This document shows positions 61,304-64,000 of a DNA stretch of 64,000 nt, in pieces. Origin of the DNA: an uncultured Pelagibacteraceae bacterium (GTDB taxonomy: Bacteria; Pseudomonadota; Alphaproteobacteria; Pelagibacterales; Pelagibacteraceae); contig CACBXW010000005.1 in the NCBI GenBank assembly GCA_902543295.1, positions 62,001 to 126,000 on the forward strand, given 5' to 3'. The translations under genes were made by a program, and so were the position numbers. Position 1 is the first letter of the stretch. Every line of letters starts with the position of its first letter. A model generated the notes under the pieces. That model had not been told where the DNA came from. It worked only from the letters and a program-made list of their open reading frames with translations, and did not search any database.

Positions 61304-63678
61304 TAATTGAATGGTTTAATTTTAAGTAACAAGGAAGGCAAAAGTGTTAAAACTGAAACCATTGCAAGCAACATAGCAATCCCAGTGAATACACCAAAGT
61401 AAATTGTTGGTATAAAATTTGACATTACTAAAATTGAAAATCCAAAAACTATTGTAATTGAAGTATTTAAAATAGCTTTTCCAACTGTTGAATGACACAG
61501 TTTTAATGTCCTATTATAATTTTTTAATTTTGCATACTCCTCTTTAAATCTGTAAATATAATGGATACTATTATCTACCGCGATACCTATTGTTATTGCA
61601 GCAATTGTTATTGTCATCATATCAAGAGGAATTCCCAATAATCCAATTAAACCTAATATAAAAAAGGCTGCTATAAAATTTGGCACAACACCTATTAAAG
61701 CTAATTTTAAATTTTTGAAAAGAATAACAAACATTATAAATATTCCAAACATTACAAATCCAAGTGTTAAAATTTGAGATTTGAATAAACTTTGTAAAAG
61801 ATTGTTGAAAAGAATTAATACACCACCTAATTTAAATTCATCATCTTTTAAATCTAATTTATTTTTAAGGTCAGAGTTTATTTTAATGAGTAAATCATTT
61901 CTCCTTAAATTATCTAAAGAGTCTTTTATTCGCAAACTTATCCTAGCTTCTGAGTCTTTTATGGAGATATATGGATCTACAATTTCTTTTTTTATATTAT
62001 CCGGTATCTTGGTGTACAATACACCCATTTCTAAAGAACCTAATTCTTTATTGTTATTTAATTGAGTAGCAACGTCAATAATTGAGGAAAAAGAAAGCAC
62101 TTTTCCAATTGGCTCCAAAGAGTCTAAATAGCTATGGACCTTTTTTATCTTCTCAATTTTATCTTTAGTAAACCAATATTTTTCATCATTCTCATCTTCA
62201 TCACCCCAATCGTCTTCTTCATCTTCAGATTTTTGTTCAACATCATCTTGTTTTGGAAATTTTAAAATAACCTCAAGTGGTGTTGTACCACCTAATTTTT
62301 CATCGATAAGTTTCATTCCTTTGTAAATTTCTGTATTTTTATCAAAATAATTTATAAAACTATTTTCTACTTCAAGCTTTGAAATTCCTAATATACTTAA
62401 AAATATAATTATTAAGGTTGTTCCAAATATTGTATTTTTATTTGAAACTGAAACTTTACTGAAAAAATTAGTAATTATGGTACCTTTTTCCTCTTTTAAA
62501 GCAACTTTATTAAAATTAAATAAATTAATTAATGTTGGCAATAAACTAAAAGTAATAAGAAATGAAATTATTAGACCAAAAGTCATCATAAATCCAAAAT
62601 CTATTATTGGTTTTATTTCACTAAACACTAAAGACAAGAAAGCAAATATGGTTGTCAAAGCTGTATATAAAATAGGCCAAAACATTTTGCTTGTTGTTAA
62701 AGAAATAATTTTAAATTTATTTAACTTCGGAAATTGTTTTGAAAGCTGAAGATATCTTGTACTAATATGAATATTCATAGCCATAGTTAGTATCAACATT
62801 AAAGCTATAAAATTTGATGATATAACTGTAACTTTCCATCCTAAGAGACCAAGAAGTCCTGTCATTATTATAACTGAAAAAAAACAACTGCTTATTGGTA
62901 CAACTATCCATATCAATCTTCTAAATACATACCAAAGAGTTGCAACAATAAATAAAAAAACTCCAAGTCCAAAAACAATTATGTCATTTTTAATAAAAGT
63001 CATCATGTCATCAGCAATCATAGGTATTCCACCTAAATGAATTTTGCTTGTTGAACTAAAATTTTTTATTACTTGCCTTATCTCTAAAATATTTTGATGA
63101 TTTTGTTTTTTTAATTTATCTTTATATATCTCTTCATCTTTTTTACTTTTAAAGTCTTGTATTTTATCTTTGGACTTTAAATAAACTATAATGCCAGATG
63201 TTTTACCATCTTCACTGATTACAAAATTCCTGAAAACTGGGCTATTCAATATTTCATTAAACCCTCTTTCTTTATCAATACCATCCGAGCTAAGTGTGGA
63301 GTAGTTTTGTAGTCTCTCTATAAGCGGTTCATCAGAGCTGTTTAGTAAAGGAATATCTAATAGTGTAATTACACTATGCACCCAATTAAGTTTTTGAATT
63401 TCACTCTTTAATTTTATAAGATTTTCGATAGAATTTTCATCTATCATGCTTTCTTTTGGTGTGTAAGTAAGAACTAAAAATTCTTTTGCTCCATATCTTT
63501 CGTTTATTTCATTTAAATATTTTAAATCTGGATCACCCTCTATTAATAAAGTTTCAGATGATGCATCAAGTCTAAAATTTTTGGAATAGTAACCAAAAAA
63601 ACAAAGACATATTAATAAGAAGACTAATATCAAGCCTGGTTTTTTTAAAATATAATTCTGATAGAATTTAGCTAACAT
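61303..63678 (-). CDS. RND/MMPL-superfamily exporter
   Basis: 791 residues: TM1 at about 13-31, a large periplasmic loop, TM2-6, a second loop after TM7, then TM8-12. GxxxD-type motif TIGIAVDNSIHYIYRFKEEY near 714-733. It resembles MMPL/patched-like exporters (HpnN-type hopanoid transporters) rather than tripartite AcrB pumps. The second loop has a strongly acidic insertion (see findings). ATG overlaps the cvpA end by one base on the other side of its stop. Substrate probably lipidic, by family only. Confidence 0.88.
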   Translation of the reverse strand: MLAKFYQNYILKKPGLILVFLLICLCFFGYYSKNFRLDASSETLLIEGDPDLKYLNEINERYGAKEFLVLTYTPKESMIDENSIENLIKLKSEIQKLNWVHSVITLLDIPLLNSSDEPLIERLQNYSTLSSDGIDKERGFNEILNSPVFRNFVISEDGKTSGIIVYLKSKDKIQDFKSKKDEEIYKDKLKKQNHQNILEIRQVIKNFSSTSKIHLGGIPMIADDMMTFIKNDIIVFGLGVFLFIVATLWYVFRRLIWIVVPISSCFFSVIIMTGLLGLLGWKVTVISSNFIALMLILTMAMNIHISTRYLQLSKQFPKLNKFKIISLTTSKMFWPILYTALTTIFAFLSLVFSEIKPIIDFGFMMTFGLIISFLITFSLLPTLINLFNFNKVALKEEKGTIITNFFSKVSVSNKNTIFGTTLIIIFLSILGISKLEVENSFINYFDKNTEIYKGMKLIDEKLGGTTPLEVILKFPKQDDVEQKSEDEEDDWGDEDENDEKYWFTKDKIEKIKKVHSYLDSLEPIGKVLSFSSIIDVATQLNNNKELGSLEMGVLYTKIPDNIKKEIVDPYISIKDSEARISLRIKDSLDNLRRNDLLIKINSDLKNKLDLKDDEFKLGGVLILFNNLLQSLFKSQILTLGFVMFGIFIMFVILFKNLKLALIGVVPNFIAAFFILGLIGLLGIPLDMMTITIAAITIGIAVDNSIHYIYRFKEEYAKLKNYNRTLKLCHSTVGKAILNTSITIVFGFSILVMSNFIPTIYFGVFTGIAMLLAMVSVLTLLPSLLLKIKPFN

Positions 63679-63703
63679 TGACTATTAGCTTATATAAATT
63701 AAT

Positions 63704-64000
63704 TTAATTATTTTGAATATCTTTAAATTTGGTAAACATTGCCTCAAATTCAAGCATTACGTTACCAGTCGGTCCATGCCTTTGCTTTTGAATAATTAAT
63801 TCAGCTAAATGTGAAACTTCGTTCATTTTTGCTTGCCATTCAGCATGTTCTACCGTTGCTGGTCTTGGTTCTTTTCCTTGTAAATAATATGCTTCTCTAT
63901 AGACGAACATAACTACATCAGCATCTTGTTCAATTGATCCTGATTCTCTTAGATCTGATAATTGTGGTTTTTTGTCATCTCTTTGTTCAACAGCTCTTGA
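63704..64000 (-). CDS. dnaB: Replicative DNA helicase DnaB, C-terminal fragment
   Basis: The last 98 codons; the gene continues beyond the right edge. It contains [20 protein letters not shown] (near the edge), then [20 protein letters not shown] and [15 protein letters not shown], the RecA-like H3/H4 region with the arginine finger that identify DnaB. It unwinds DNA at the fork. The alphaproteobacterial insertion [16 protein letters not shown] is present. Confidence 0.95.
   Translation of the reverse strand, partial: SRAVEQRDDKKPQLSDLRESGSIEQDADVVMFVYREAYYLQGKEPRPATVEHAEWQAKMNEVSHLAELIIQKQRHGPTGNVMLEFEAMFTKFKDIQNN

Noticed and set aside
61781..62749. Plus-strand open frames across the RND/MMPL gene
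   Set aside because: Antisense shadows of a complete exporter gene.

Overview
The window is strongly AT-rich, gene-dense bacterial DNA with very short or overlapping gene junctions, TAATG and ATGA translational couplings, few Shine-Dalgarno sequences and Lys/Ile/Asn-rich proteins. With a proteorhodopsin gene next to a ferredoxin and ferredoxin reductase, a recA-alaS/icd block, NAD-formate dehydrogenase, a gcv operon under a tandem glycine riboswitch, and an alphaproteobacterial-type SOS box, it fits a marine SAR11 (Candidatus Pelagibacter-like) chromosome. This assignment rests on gene content and style; no search was run. I saw no rRNA, tRNA, CRISPR, insertion sequence, prophage or replication origin.

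Layout. 1-3.1 kb: start of an acyl-CoA synthetase, blue-type proteorhodopsin with its own terminator, then a ferredoxin / ferredoxin-NADP reductase / glutathione transferase operon. 3.1-9.4 kb: a DksA-like regulator, two glycosyltransferases with a small membrane ORF between them, a LexA-type-regulated umuDC operon, a cupin, a GFA-family protein and glycerate kinase. 9.4-22.5 kb: TolC, RecA, AlaS, Icd, phosphatidylethanolamine synthesis (psd-pssA), RlmE, and guanine nucleotide synthesis with an IMP dehydrogenase that lacks its CBS regulatory domains. 22.5-29.8 kb: a TerC-type protein, a TRAP transporter with a terminator between dctP and dctQM, 5-oxoprolinase (pxpA/pxpBC) and an EamA permease. 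29.8-34.3 kb: tandem glycine riboswitch and gcvTHP. 34.3-40.4 kb: a COG2907 flavoprotein, DUF1365, Cfa-type methyltransferase, DUF3833 lipoprotein, SDR and TspO group resembling photooxidative-stress lipid clusters elsewhere. 40.4-47.6 kb: a small membrane ORF, MDR reductase, MsrA, formate dehydrogenase, an HPP/NifU-like pair, then an EamA permease with an arginine:glycine amidinotransferase and a threonine aldolase. 47.6-53.7 kb: small conserved-looking genes, a 2-hydroxyacid dehydrogenase/HAD pair, Fe superoxide dismutase, MsrB and a GYD protein, an MFS permease. 53.7-64 kb: an EamA permease, glutathione synthesis (gshA-gshB), a DUF255 thioredoxin-like protein, a PhnZ-like HD protein, purF-cvpA, an RND/MMPL exporter and the 3' end of dnaB.

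Themes. Light use (proteorhodopsin), photooxidative and sulfur redox defence (Cfa cluster, TspO, MsrA, MsrB, SodB, GSH synthesis, GST, glyoxalase, GFA), and C1/glycine metabolism (gcvTHP, formate dehydrogenase, threonine aldolase, amidinotransferase). No wholly new multi-gene system was proven. The best candidates for a second look are the Cfa/COG2907/TspO group, the amidinotransferase-aldolase-permease operon, the CBS-less GuaB, the repeats upstream of umuDC, and several unlisted small membrane ORFs.
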